NCBI RefSeq assembly: GCF_046159715.1
Contig: NZ_JBJXCT010000006.1
Location: 1-64,000, forward strand
From: Pampinifervens sp037481935
Lineage (GTDB): Bacteria > Aquificota > Aquificia > Aquificales > Aquificaceae
Reading direction: 5' to 3'
DNA: 64,000 nucleotides
Shown: positions 49,584 to 57,493 of the stretch, in pieces
How positions within the stretch are numbered: position 1 is the stretch's first letter
Layout of the letters: every line of letters begins with the position of its first letter
The notes under the pieces: model-generated
Seen by the model: only the letters and a program-made list of their open reading frames with translations
Told to the model about the DNA's origin: nothing
The model's database searches: none
Program-made: the position numbers and the translations under genes

Positions 49584-50804
49584 TTATCTGATATAGATGA
49601 GCTGATGGAGAGGTGTTATGGCAAAGCCGTAGGCGGGGTTTACTTCCACTTTTAAGGCTATGATGCCGTCTCCAAGCTCAGCAGCCCTGTTTTCTCGGGG
49701 CAGGGTGTTGCACGCTGCAGGAGTGCCGGCAGGATCTTGACAGTATGCCACTGGCCTGAGGTTAAACCATGCACCATGTCTCCTTATGACGGGGTCAAGT
49801 GGAACAAGACCGGGTGTTCCCTCTTCGGAGGCAGCCCTTATCTCTGCTGCACACCTGAAGTCTATGGTTCTCACAGCAGACAGCCTCTGCTCGTCACGCA
49901 GGTAGTAACCCTGTATTGGGTTGCCGGGTATGAAGTCGTTGTTTCTTCCCTCTGTTATTGCGGTGAGCCTTATGGCAGCGGCGTAGTTTACACTGCTGAA
50001 GTTGACCGTGGAGCCGGGCTGATTGTTATTACTACCGGGATTAAAGCTGTTTCGATTGACGGCTATGGCGTAGACGAATGTGTCGGCAACGTCAGTAGGA
50101 AGGAAAGCAAAGTATCCAACGTTAGGAGCGGAATCGATGTTGGCATATCTGTGATCCACAGGTTCCGTAGTGCCAACAGTTGCCGCTATCGTGTTGTGGT
50201 TACCTCCTCCTGCTTCCCAGAGCTCTCTCACATCGCCAAAGCCTCTATGGTGCATCTCTATTGCCCTTTGGGAGTAGAGGAATCTGGATGTGAGATTAAA
50301 GACGATCGCCTCTGCGGCGAGGGTCTGGCAGTTGGCATTGGTGCCTTCAGTAGTATCATCGCAGTCTTCCACTGTTATGGGCTGTGTAGAAGCCACGTTT
50401 TCAAGGACTGCAAAGCCCTGCATGGGTATGCCAGGGTCGTATCCACCGCCCACAGTTCCTATGAGACCGCCCTCAAATATGGGTGGCTTTGGAACGGGGG
50501 ATACGGTGGCATCCACTATGAAGGTGGTGAGGTCGTTTGTGGAGGATGGAACAAGCAGGTTCCTCTCAGAGCAGGCAGTCATGGCTGGTGCCAGGCTGGA
50601 CTTGAACTGATAGGTTATGTGGACGCCGGGTGCACCCAGGACGTTAGGAAGACTGGGTGTAGTTGTTATGTAGGACAGAACGGTTACCCACCCACCTCCA
50701 GACTTAATGGCGGGTATCATCACCGCAGATGCCTTTGCCTGCTGGCTGGCACCAAAGAGTGCCATTGCTGTCAGAGCTGAGGCTGCGATAGCCTTCTTCT
50801 TCAT
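49584..50804 (-). CDS. Secreted protein of unknown function
   Basis: A 406-residue exported protein with a clear signal peptide (MKKKAIAASALTAMALFG, cleavage near AKASA). The mature protein is rich in Asn, Thr, Pro and Gly with several cysteines (likely disulfides), and it looks beta-rich. No family was recognised. A consensus promoter with a palindrome and an AAGGAGGG ribosome binding site suggest strong, regulated expression, as for a surface or secreted protein and a likely T2SS substrate. Confidence 0.72.
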   Translation of the reverse strand: MKKKAIAASALTAMALFGASQQAKASAVMIPAIKSGGGWVTVLSYITTTPSLPNVLGAPGVHITYQFKSSLAPAMTACSERNLLVPSSTNDLTTFIVDATVSPVPKPPIFEGGLIGTVGGGYDPGIPMQGFAVLENVASTQPITVEDCDDTTEGTNANCQTLAAEAIVFNLTSRFLYSQRAIEMHHRGFGDVRELWEAGGGNHNTIAATVGTTEPVDHRYANIDSAPNVGYFAFLPTDVADTFVYAIAVNRNSFNPGSNNNQPGSTVNFSSVNYAAAIRLTAITEGRNNDFIPGNPIQGYYLRDEQRLSAVRTIDFRCAAEIRAASEEGTPGLVPLDPVIRRHGAWFNLRPVAYCQDPAGTPAACNTLPRENRAAELGDGIIALKVEVNPAYGFAITPLHQLIYIR

Positions 50805-50839
50805 GGTTCTACCCTCCTTAAAGGTTTTAGTTGCTTACA

Positions 50840-50868
50840 AGTATAGCAAAAAATTTTTTGCTTGTCAA
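50840..50868 (-). promoter_or_regulatory. Consensus promoter with an 18-base palindrome in the spacer
   Basis: On the minus strand: TTGACA (50868-50863), 17-base spacer, TATACT (50845-50840). The palindrome AGCAAAAAATTTTTTGCT (50845-50862) covers the spacer and one base of the -10 box. It is likely a repressor operator or an intrinsically bent element. Confidence 0.8.
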
Positions 50869-50935
50869 GGGTTTTTTGTTTTCCCCTGACATTTCACTCA
50901 GTGGGTGTATAGGTTTTAACCAGTGGTTCACGGGT

Positions 50936-50941
50936 TAAAAT
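50936..50941 (+). promoter_or_regulatory. -10 element of a predicted leaderless lipoprotein mRNA
   Basis: TAAAAT ends 6 bases before the ATG at 50948; no ribosome binding site is present. Confidence 0.5.
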
Positions 50942-50947
50942 TTTTTC

Positions 50948-52426
50948 ATGGTATTTGCATGGTTTCTCCTGTTCTTTGTTTTTGTTCTATCCTGTGGAGG
51001 GGGTGGTGAGCCTGTCAGCCTTCAGCTCAGGCTCTCTTCTTCCTCTGAGCCCTATTACACGGGCGTATGGGTCAGGGTTTCAGGAAGGGACTTTGAGCCT
51101 GTTTTCTTGCAGAGGTCAGGAGTTTTCTACCCCGGGGACAGGGTGGTCTTTGAGCTTCAGCTCCCACCGGGCAGGGAAAGGCACATAGAGGCGGTCATAC
51201 TTGACCCCAGTGGAAGGCCTGCCTTCTATGGGAGAAGGACCCTTGACCTCTTGGGTGGCGTGGTGGTTATGGATATGCAGGAGAGCTTTCTCAGGGTAAG
51301 ACTGGAGGAGAGGTTTCTGGATAGTGCGGTGCCTGTGGATGGAAGGATACTTTACCTTTTTTCTGAAGACTTTTATAGCCTGAATTACTCCACAGTTTCA
51401 GAGCCCTTCTGGGTTGGCTCCTATTTAGCCTTTCAGGACTCTTCTGGCTGGCGTTTTAACTACCTGCCTGCTCCCGGGGAGTATGCCTTTGCATACTCAG
51501 GGCTTTACGAGATTCCCTTTTCTCTTCCTGAGGGAGAAAGCAGGCTGGAGCTTTATGGCTCCTATGTGGGGGAGCTGGGCAAGGAGGACAAAATCATAAA
51601 AATTAGCTCAGAGCGTCTGCTCTCTGGGGGCATACCTCTTCTGGCAGGTGTGGGCAGAAGGCTTTACCTTTATGCGGATGGCTCTTTCAAGCCCGCCTGT
51701 GAGCTGTTTGAATGCATATCTCTGAACCTTTCCATCTCAGCACCGGAGCTGGAGAACTACGGACTTTTTGTAAGACCATACGGGCTTGATATCCCCGTGC
51801 AGGAAGGGGAGAGGTTTGTTTTGTTCAGAGGCATTCCCTACTGGCTCAGGCTGGAGGGAAGTGTGAAAACTCCCTGCAGGATGGACTACAGGCTGTGGGT
51901 AAATCTTGGGGAGAACTTCTCTGGTGAGGCAAAGGTGGAGGTCAGAACGAAGAGGGTAAGGCTTGAGGGCGTCCACCCCAGCGCCCAGATAAGGGTCTAT
52001 TCGGAAAACCTTCAGATGGAGGGGCGTTGCGAGAGCTCCGCAAGGGAGGGTCTTGAGGTTCCCTATGCGATGGAAGAAGACCTGTGGGTAGAAGCCAGAT
52101 ATCCAGACGGGCTTGTGGTAGGGGTCCTGCTCAGGGCGGGTCAGGAGGCTGTCAATCTGCCAGAAATTGACCTGAAGGTCAGTCTTGAACTTCGGAAGGA
52201 TATTTTGACTTTTAGCTTTGAAAGGGTGGGTTTTGCTGGCTGGTGCTCCCTTGAGCTCTGGGAAGGAGAAAAGAGGGTCCATATTGACCGCATACCGCCA
52301 TGGAGAAGTTACATAAAACTCAAAAACACGGGCTACTTCCAGAGAGAGCCAGAATACAGGCTAAGATGCCAGTGGCAAGGTGGCTATGTGGAGAGGAGTT
52401 CAGTCAAGGGCTCTGAGGTTTTTTGA
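50948..52426 (+). CDS. Lipoprotein of unknown function, beta-rich
   Basis: A 492-residue protein with a lipobox (FVLSCGGGG, C16). The rest is rich in beta strands, with several aromatic and cysteine-containing segments; repeated short domains of an Ig-like type are likely but not clearly assignable. No family is recognised. The leading transcript seems leaderless. The end overlaps the anti-sigma gene by 27 bases. Confidence 0.68.
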   Translation: MVFAWFLLFFVFVLSCGGGGEPVSLQLRLSSSSEPYYTGVWVRVSGRDFEPVFLQRSGVFYPGDRVVFELQLPPGRERHIEAVILDPSGRPAFYGRRTLDLLGGVVVMDMQESFLRVRLEERFLDSAVPVDGRILYLFSEDFYSLNYSTVSEPFWVGSYLAFQDSSGWRFNYLPAPGEYAFAYSGLYEIPFSLPEGESRLELYGSYVGELGKEDKIIKISSERLLSGGIPLLAGVGRRLYLYADGSFKPACELFECISLNLSISAPELENYGLFVRPYGLDIPVQEGERFVLFRGIPYWLRLEGSVKTPCRMDYRLWVNLGENFSGEAKVEVRTKRVRLEGVHPSAQIRVYSENLQMEGRCESSAREGLEVPYAMEEDLWVEARYPDGLVVGVLLRAGQEAVNLPEIDLKVSLELRKDILTFSFERVGFAGWCSLELWEGEKRVHIDRIPPWRSYIKLKNTGYFQREPEYRLRCQWQGGYVERSSVKGSEVF

Positions 52427-52783
52427 CTTGCTGAGAAACTCCCTTACCCTACTCTCCTCGCCCTTTAGGATGAACACGTCCCCTTCGTATGGACCTTCAA
52501 TAGTGAGCTGATGGCTTCTGAGCTCATCCGAGAGTTTTTTGATGCCTACGTCCTCAACAATTTTTACTGGAATACCGGCGGAGAAGGTCTGATATTCTGT
52601 GTTTTTCAGTGGCTGATAAAAATATAATCCCAAAAGCACCAGCATGAGAAAAGCCTCAAGGACCGCAACCTTGAGGAGCCTTTTTCTTTTTTCCCTTTCC
52701 AGCCTGAGGGCGACCTTGAAGTCCATGGCTTCCGGTGGCTTCAAAGAGCCGTAGTATTCTTCAAAGGCTTTCCTTATGCTCAT
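52400..52783 (-). CDS. Probable anti-sigma factor (single-pass membrane protein)
   Basis: A 127-residue protein with a cytoplasmic N-terminal segment (1-38), one transmembrane helix (about 39-58, AVLEAFLMLVLLGLYFYQP) and a small periplasmic domain. Its start lies 23 bases inside the end of the ECF sigma gene. This order and topology fit a membrane-bound anti-sigma factor that holds the sigma factor and responds to an envelope signal. A classical zinc anti-sigma HxxxCxxC motif is not visible, so the assignment is contextual. Confidence 0.62.
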   Translation of the reverse strand: MSIRKAFEEYYGSLKPPEAMDFKVALRLEREKRKRLLKVAVLEAFLMLVLLGLYFYQPLKNTEYQTFSAGIPVKIVEDVGIKKLSDELRSHQLTIEGPYEGDVFILKGEESRVREFLSKSKNLRALD

Positions 52784-53300
52784 TTTTAAGCTCCTCCATA
52801 GCCTTCAGCAGCTTTTTCTTTGCGTTAAAGACCCTAGTCTTAACCGTGTTGACGGGCACGCCCAGCACTCTTGCTATTTCCTCGTAGGGCATGTCCTCGT
52901 AGTAGGCAAGATGGAGGACCTCCCTGTGTATGGCCGGTAGTCTGTCAAGAGCCTTTGCTATCAGTTCCACCTCCATGGGTTCTATTTCTTCTTCTACCAC
53001 CGCATCCTCTTCTCTTATCTCAAGCATAAATGGGTGCCTCCTGTTTTTCCTTAGCATATTCCTTATCACGTTCCTGCAGATTCCAAAGAGCCATGTGCTT
53101 ACCCTTGAGTCACCTCTGAAGTTCCTGGCTGACCTCCATATCTGATAGAAGGTCTCAGCCACAGCCTCTTCTGCGTCCTCGTAGTTCTGGAGTATTCCGT
53201 AGGCGTAGGAAAAGAGCCTTGAGTTATACATGAGTATGAGGGTCTTCAGTGCCTGCTGGTCGCCTCTTGCAATTCGGGCTATCAACTCCTCCTCTCTCAT
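52761..53300 (-). CDS. ECF-type RNA polymerase sigma factor
   Basis: A 179-residue group IV sigma factor. Region 2 (LILMYNSRLFSYAYGILQNYEDAEEAVAETF to WLFGICRNVIRNMLRK) is at about 20-100. Region 4 with the helix-turn-helix (MPYEEIARVLGVPVNTVKTRVFNAKKKL) is at about 138-165. The start at 53300 is chosen because it gives the normal ECF length and has TAAAAT 7 bases upstream; longer in-frame starts exist up to 53402, overlapping gspH. The pair with the membrane protein suggests an envelope stress or secretion response. Confidence 0.87.
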   Translation of the reverse strand: MREEELIARIARGDQQALKTLILMYNSRLFSYAYGILQNYEDAEEAVAETFYQIWRSARNFRGDSRVSTWLFGICRNVIRNMLRKNRRHPFMLEIREEDAVVEEEIEPMEVELIAKALDRLPAIHREVLHLAYYEDMPYEEIARVLGVPVNTVKTRVFNAKKKLLKAMEELKNEHKESL

Positions 53301-53307
53301 GAGAGAG

Positions 53308-53313
53308 ATTTTA
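53308..53313 (-). promoter_or_regulatory. -10 element of a predicted leaderless sigma factor mRNA
   Basis: On the minus strand TAAAAT ends 7 bases before the ATG at 53300. Confidence 0.45.
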
Positions 53314-53355
53314 CTACCTTCTACTGAGTTTGTGTATGAAGAATAGCGTCTGGTT

Positions 53356-53688
53356 TTATAGGTCAAATACCGTATAATACTTTCTCTCTCCCCTCTTCTC
53401 AAACCAGCAGTATCTCAGTTCTCCGCTGGGGTATGCGTAGCACTGCCCCCTGTAAGGAAGGTCAATGGTCTCACCTTCTGAGTTTTTTATCTTGCTTCCG
53501 TCCCCCGCTATCTCCACTACTTTCCCCTTTTTCATAGACTGGTTTAAGCTCCTCATTAAAAAAGCCCTCAGGACATCTTCTTCCCCAAAGAAGGTCCTGT
53601 TTATGGCAGGAATGACAAGCGTCAGCGTTAGGGCGGATATGGCAAGGACGATTATCAACTCCAGAAGGCTGAAGCCGTTTGCTTTCAT
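53356..53688 (-). CDS. GspH-like pseudopilin
   Basis: A 110-residue protein with a prepilin motif (MKANGFSLLELIIVLAISAL; E at +5) and an N-terminal helix of about 20 residues. The small C-terminal domain (SGELRYCWFEKRG near 88-100) resembles minor pseudopilins H. It precedes the ECF sigma and anti-sigma genes on the same strand, with a TATAAT ending 9 bases before the ATG. Confidence 0.78.
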   Translation of the reverse strand: MKANGFSLLELIIVLAISALTLTLVIPAINRTFFGEEDVLRAFLMRSLNQSMKKGKVVEIAGDGSKIKNSEGETIDLPYRGQCYAYPSGELRYCWFEKRGERKYYTVFDL

Positions 53689-53747
53689 GTATGAATAATT
53701 ATAGCCTTACCAACTCAATAGAAGGTTTTTAAATCATGTTTGTATGC

Positions 53748-53776
53748 TTGACAAAGTTATAATGTTTGATTATATT
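53748..53776 (+). promoter_or_regulatory. Sigma-70 promoter of the second two-repeat protein gene
   Basis: TTGACA (53748-53753), 17-base spacer, TATATT (53771-53776). AGGGAGG at 53795-53801 is the ribosome binding site for ATG 53809. It is divergent from gspH. Confidence 0.8.
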
Positions 53777-53808
53777 TATAAGCATGATAAACTAAGGGAG
53801 GTTGAAGA

Positions 53809-54348
53809 ATGAACACAGTCAACACATCCTACACTTTCTTTGTGAGCGACGACATGAGGGCGTGGCTTCAGACCAACTTTTCTGAGGTTTACTATCAGGC
53901 TCTTAACCTTGCCAGATATGCCAGAGCAGAAAGATACGGAGAGGACAATCCACTTCCCGACGGCACAGCCCTGACCTTTACAGACCCGGTAAAGGCCTTT
54001 CAGTTTCAACAGCTTCTCGAGAGGGCTAATATGGTCTATCTTCAGTCCCTTTCTAAAAATCCTCCCAAAGTGCCGGCCCCTCCTGCCAGCAGCGCCGGCT
54101 ACTTCTACATAACCGACGACCTTAGGTTCTGGGCAAAGGAAAACCTCCCAGATCTCTACAGACAGGCTGAGGAGCTTGTGAAGCAGGACAGAGCAAGCGT
54201 TCAGAGATATGGGGATGGCATGCCCACCTCCAAGGGGCTTCTGATATCCTTCAACGACCCTCAGGGAGCAAGTCAGTTTGAGGAGCTGGTAAAGAGAGCT
54301 CTTCTTTCCATGAACTGGGGAAATAACCTCATGTCTCTTTCTGCCTAA
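53809..54348 (+). CDS. Two-repeat protein of unknown family (paralogue 2)
   Basis: A 179-residue protein with two domains (about 8-76 and 95-173). Repeat 1 has FFVSDDMRAWL, ARAERYGED, GTALTF and repeat 2 has FYITDDLRFWAKE, QRYGDG, KGLLISF, followed by phenylalanine-rich helices (FQFQQLLERA, SQFEELVKRA). The order matches the protein at 45615-46154, of the same length. No signal peptide or known fold is recognised. It has a strong promoter and lies between gspH and gspE copy 2. The stop overlaps that of gspE copy 2. Confidence 0.75.
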   Translation: MNTVNTSYTFFVSDDMRAWLQTNFSEVYYQALNLARYARAERYGEDNPLPDGTALTFTDPVKAFQFQQLLERANMVYLQSLSKNPPKVPAPPASSAGYFYITDDLRFWAKENLPDLYRQAEELVKQDRASVQRYGDGMPTSKGLLISFNDPQGASQFEELVKRALLSMNWGNNLMSLSA

Positions 54349-55772
54349 TCCTTGTAGACTCTCAGGACTTCTTCTACAGAGGTGATTCCCTCTTTTGCCT
54401 TCTTCAGACCATCAACGAGGAGGGGGGTCATACCCTCCTTTATTGCCTGTTCTCTTATACGGACTGCGTCCGCCCTCTTTACTATAAGCTCCCTTATGCT
54501 GTCAGAGACCTCAAGCACTTCGCCTATTACAGTCCTACCCGAGTAGCCTGTGCGGTTGCACTCCTCACAGCCCATACCTCTGTAAAGTCTATCGGGAAGC
54601 TCAAGGCCATTCCTCTCAAAGAGTGCCAGCTCTGCAGAATTGGGTCTGTGCTCTTCCTTACAGAAGGGGCATATTTTTCTCACCAGCCTCTGGGAAAGGA
54701 CGCCTATGACGGAAGAGGCTATTAAAAATTCTTCTATTTCCATATCCATGAGCCTTGCAAAGGCACCGGCAGCGTCGTTGGTGTGCAGGGTTGCCAGCAC
54801 CAGGTGCCCCGTCAGAGATGCCTGTATGCCTATCTCTGCAGTTTCTCTGTCTCTTATCTCCCCTATCATTATAATGTCCGGGTCCTGACGCAGAATGCTT
54901 CTGAGGGCTGTGGCAAAGGTTAGACCTACCTTTGGGTTTACCTGCACCTGCACCAGACCCCTCAGGTTGTATTCTACAGGGTCTTCCACCGTGATTATCT
55001 TTCTGTCTCCTGTGTTTATCTCCTTTATGCTGGCATACAAAGTAGTAGTCTTGCCAGAGCCAGTGGGTCCTGTCACCAACACCATACCATAGGGCTTTCT
55101 TATGAACCTTCTTATCTTTTTAGTGTCTTCTACAGAAAAACCAAGGTTGTCAAGATTAAGAGACACCTCACCCCTTGTGAGTATCCTCATCACCACCCCC
55201 TCACCATGAACGGAGGGGAGGGTTGAAACCCTTATGTCATAGTCCTGCCCTGCGTAAGAAAAGGAAAACTTCCCATCCTGAGGAAGCCTCTTTTCTGCTA
55301 TGTTCAGTTTTGCCATTATCTTTATGCGTGAAACTATGGGTGGTGCAGCGTATTTTGGAAGCTTTCTTATGGTATGAAGCACCCCATCAATCCTGTAGCG
55401 AACCTCCACATCTTCTGAAAACTGTTCTATATGAACATCGGTTGCCTTCTTCCTTATGGCCTCTACAAGGGTGTCGTTAACGAACTTTACTATGGGAGCT
55501 TCCGAGGCTATATTCTCAAGTTTTTTTTCGTCCAGAAAGTCGGACTCTATTATATCCCTCTCTGCCTCAAGGGTCAGCACAGGGTCTTTGAGGAGCTCCT
55601 CTATCCTTTCAGGTGTTGTTATCTCATACTCAACCCTTTTACCATAGACTCTTTCCAGAATTTCTATGAGGTATGGGTCCTCTTCAGCAAGGGCAATTCT
55701 GATATAATCCTCGCCCTCCTCAAGGAGGGCAACTCTGTTGCTGCGGAGAAAGTTGTATGATAGACCTCTCAT
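54345..55772 (-). CDS. Type II secretion ATPase GspE (copy 2)
   Basis: A 475-residue ATPase. The motifs are TDVHIEQFSED, Walker A GPTGSGKTT, IITVEDPVEY, DPDIIMIGEIRD, the His box ATLHTNDAAG and zinc cysteines CPFC...CEEC. It differs from copy 1 in the N-terminal part and in the GSGKT against GAGKS Walker loop. The start at 55772 (MRGLSYNF) is preferred because its ATG overlaps the stop of the CTERM protein gene (ATGA); a longer start at 55823 would run into that gene. It is the last gene of the minus-strand group GspC-like, lipoprotein, CTERM protein and GspE2. Confidence 0.88.
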   Translation of the reverse strand: MRGLSYNFLRSNRVALLEEGEDYIRIALAEEDPYLIEILERVYGKRVEYEITTPERIEELLKDPVLTLEAERDIIESDFLDEKKLENIASEAPIVKFVNDTLVEAIRKKATDVHIEQFSEDVEVRYRIDGVLHTIRKLPKYAAPPIVSRIKIMAKLNIAEKRLPQDGKFSFSYAGQDYDIRVSTLPSVHGEGVVMRILTRGEVSLNLDNLGFSVEDTKKIRRFIRKPYGMVLVTGPTGSGKTTTLYASIKEINTGDRKIITVEDPVEYNLRGLVQVQVNPKVGLTFATALRSILRQDPDIIMIGEIRDRETAEIGIQASLTGHLVLATLHTNDAAGAFARLMDMEIEEFLIASSVIGVLSQRLVRKICPFCKEEHRPNSAELALFERNGLELPDRLYRGMGCEECNRTGYSGRTVIGEVLEVSDSIRELIVKRADAVRIREQAIKEGMTPLLVDGLKKAKEGITSVEEVLRVYKD

Positions 55773-57481
55773 CTCTTTCTGAACCTTCTGAGAAGTGCAA
55801 GGGCAGGCAGTATTGAAAGCCATGCCATGCTACTGCCGCCTGTAGAACAACCACCTCCGCCACCCGACCCTATGGAGGGAGCTGGCTGAGACATTGGAGG
55901 AGGTGGAACATCCATCCTTGCTGACATGGGAACGGTTACCACCTGAGCCTGCGTGTCTATTATAACAGCACCATTCATGTTGCCTGTTGATGTGAGAGGC
56001 GGGCTGAATTCCACCACTGCACTGCAGACCTCACCGGGTCTTAGACGGTAGGCACGGCTGGAGGTTGGTATAGGTAGAGGCGTAAGAGTTGGAAAGCTGG
56101 GATCACGCAATAAATTTTCATATGGTGGAACACACGGTCCACCGCCTGGTGCTGTCACATAACCAGTATTACACGTGCAGCTTATGGACTTCAGCACCAG
56201 CCCACTGCCTGCGACTGAGAGGTTAAACTCAAGGTCTGAACCGCTGGTGTTTCTGATAATGAGTGTCTGGGCATAGGTGTTGAGCCTTTTTACAGCTCCA
56301 AAATCTATGTATGTGGGGCTCACGTATATGTAGTTTCCTGTAAGAGAACCAGCCACGCCTACGAAAGACCTCCGGACAGGCTCTGCTCCTATTATGGGTA
56401 TTATAATACTACCGGGAAAGACGCCGGGCGTCTGTGGAGCAAAACCAATTATGGCAGTGCAGTCAACGGTCGTATTTTCCCTGCAGGTGTCGGGGCATGA
56501 GTAGTTTATCAGCCTGAAGTATGTTCCCACAACCGAGGGAGTTCCTATTTGAATAGTTCCATTCTGGGGGTTAGGTGGAACAGTAGCGGGGTCATCTGGA
56601 CAAGTAAAGGTTACCCTGACCGCCTCTTGAGCTTGCCCACCCACTGGAGCGTATATATACTGCCCCAGCTGAGACCTTCCGCTAAGATAAATCGTTGCAT
56701 TGGAAGGTCCACCTCCTGGACCACTGTTAAGGTCTCTTAACCTCAAATAACCGTAGTAGAGTTCTTTTTCTGGACCGCCTATACCTCCCTGTGGAGAGAA
56801 AGAGACGCTTATCTGGCAGAAGTTTTTAGAGCAGTCAGCGTTATCCGTGGCATACTGAAGCACTGCATCGTTGCAGGTGGTTGCAGTTATTCCAAAAGAG
56901 GCGTAGTCTGGACTGTCCTGTGAAAGAATTACTGCAGGGGAGGAAAACCTGAGGGGGTCACCGCTGGCATTGCATATGCGAAGGGTCATGTTTCTCTGCT
57001 CGTAGTAGGCTGTTGATGGAAACTCAAAGGCAAAGCCTGTCTGATATGGGTTTGTATCTATTCTGACGACCCTCAGCGCGGTCCCACTTCCTATCAATTG
57101 CTGCACATAGGTTTTCTGGGTGTTGCAGACTGTTCCGTCTCCATCATCGTCGTAAACTATGGCGATATTTCCCGAATAGTTCTGCTTGAACCTTGGAGTA
57201 AACCTGACGGTAAACCTGCAGTCCTGTCCATAGTTGAGGCTTGTGCTGTTGCAGGAGTTGGATATGATATCAAAGTCCGGGTAGCCGGAGCTTACATTAA
57301 CAGAACATATCCTCAACACTGCATCACCCACATTGGTTATGGCAAACTCCGCCTGACTGGTGGAATCTATGGTCACAGTTCTGAAATCGTAGGGGCTTGA
57401 AGGGAAAACCCTTATTTGTGGAGCGGAAAAAACCGCAGAGCTCAGAATTGACGTTGTCAGAATAATGCCTTTCACTTTCAT
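55769..57481 (-). CDS. Choice-of-anchor D type surface protein with a GGGGGCSTG C-terminal sorting tail
   Basis: A 570-residue exported protein. A signal peptide (about 1-19) is followed by several Ig-like ASH/choice-of-anchor D segments (for example IRVFPSSPYDFRTVTI near 23-38 and IYVSPTYIDFGAVKRL near 380-395) with paired cysteines. The C terminus is G540-G544, C545-S-T-G, a hydrophobic stretch (MAWLSILPALALL) and RRFRKR. This matches the tail of the subtilase at 36.3 kb. The predicted route is Sec, T2SS, then cleavage or lipid modification at the cysteine; this is inference. It is coupled to gspE copy 2 by an ATGA overlap and has an AAGGAGGGG ribosome binding site. Confidence 0.85.
   Translation of the reverse strand: MKVKGIILTTSILSSAVFSAPQIRVFPSSPYDFRTVTIDSTSQAEFAITNVGDAVLRICSVNVSSGYPDFDIISNSCNSTSLNYGQDCRFTVRFTPRFKQNYSGNIAIVYDDDGDGTVCNTQKTYVQQLIGSGTALRVVRIDTNPYQTGFAFEFPSTAYYEQRNMTLRICNASGDPLRFSSPAVILSQDSPDYASFGITATTCNDAVLQYATDNADCSKNFCQISVSFSPQGGIGGPEKELYYGYLRLRDLNSGPGGGPSNATIYLSGRSQLGQYIYAPVGGQAQEAVRVTFTCPDDPATVPPNPQNGTIQIGTPSVVGTYFRLINYSCPDTCRENTTVDCTAIIGFAPQTPGVFPGSIIIPIIGAEPVRRSFVGVAGSLTGNYIYVSPTYIDFGAVKRLNTYAQTLIIRNTSGSDLEFNLSVAGSGLVLKSISCTCNTGYVTAPGGGPCVPPYENLLRDPSFPTLTPLPIPTSSRAYRLRPGEVCSAVVEFSPPLTSTGNMNGAVIIDTQAQVVTVPMSARMDVPPPPMSQPAPSIGSGGGGGCSTGGSSMAWLSILPALALLRRFRKR
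55772..55863 (-). other. C-terminal Gly5-Cys sorting signal, copy 2
   Basis: Encodes the glycine run (540-544), C545 (bases 55849-55847), S-T-G, hydrophobic helix and basic end. The order is identical to the subtilase tail; the helix sequence differs. Confidence 0.75.
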
Positions 57482-57493
57482 ATCAACCCCTCC

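Noticed and set aside
49737..50780. A 347-codon open frame on the plus strand opposite the secreted protein gene
   Set aside because: It is a shadow frame: the translation is rich in Cys, Gly and Val without domain pattern, has no ribosome binding site, and the minus-strand gene has signal peptide, promoter and Shine-Dalgarno.
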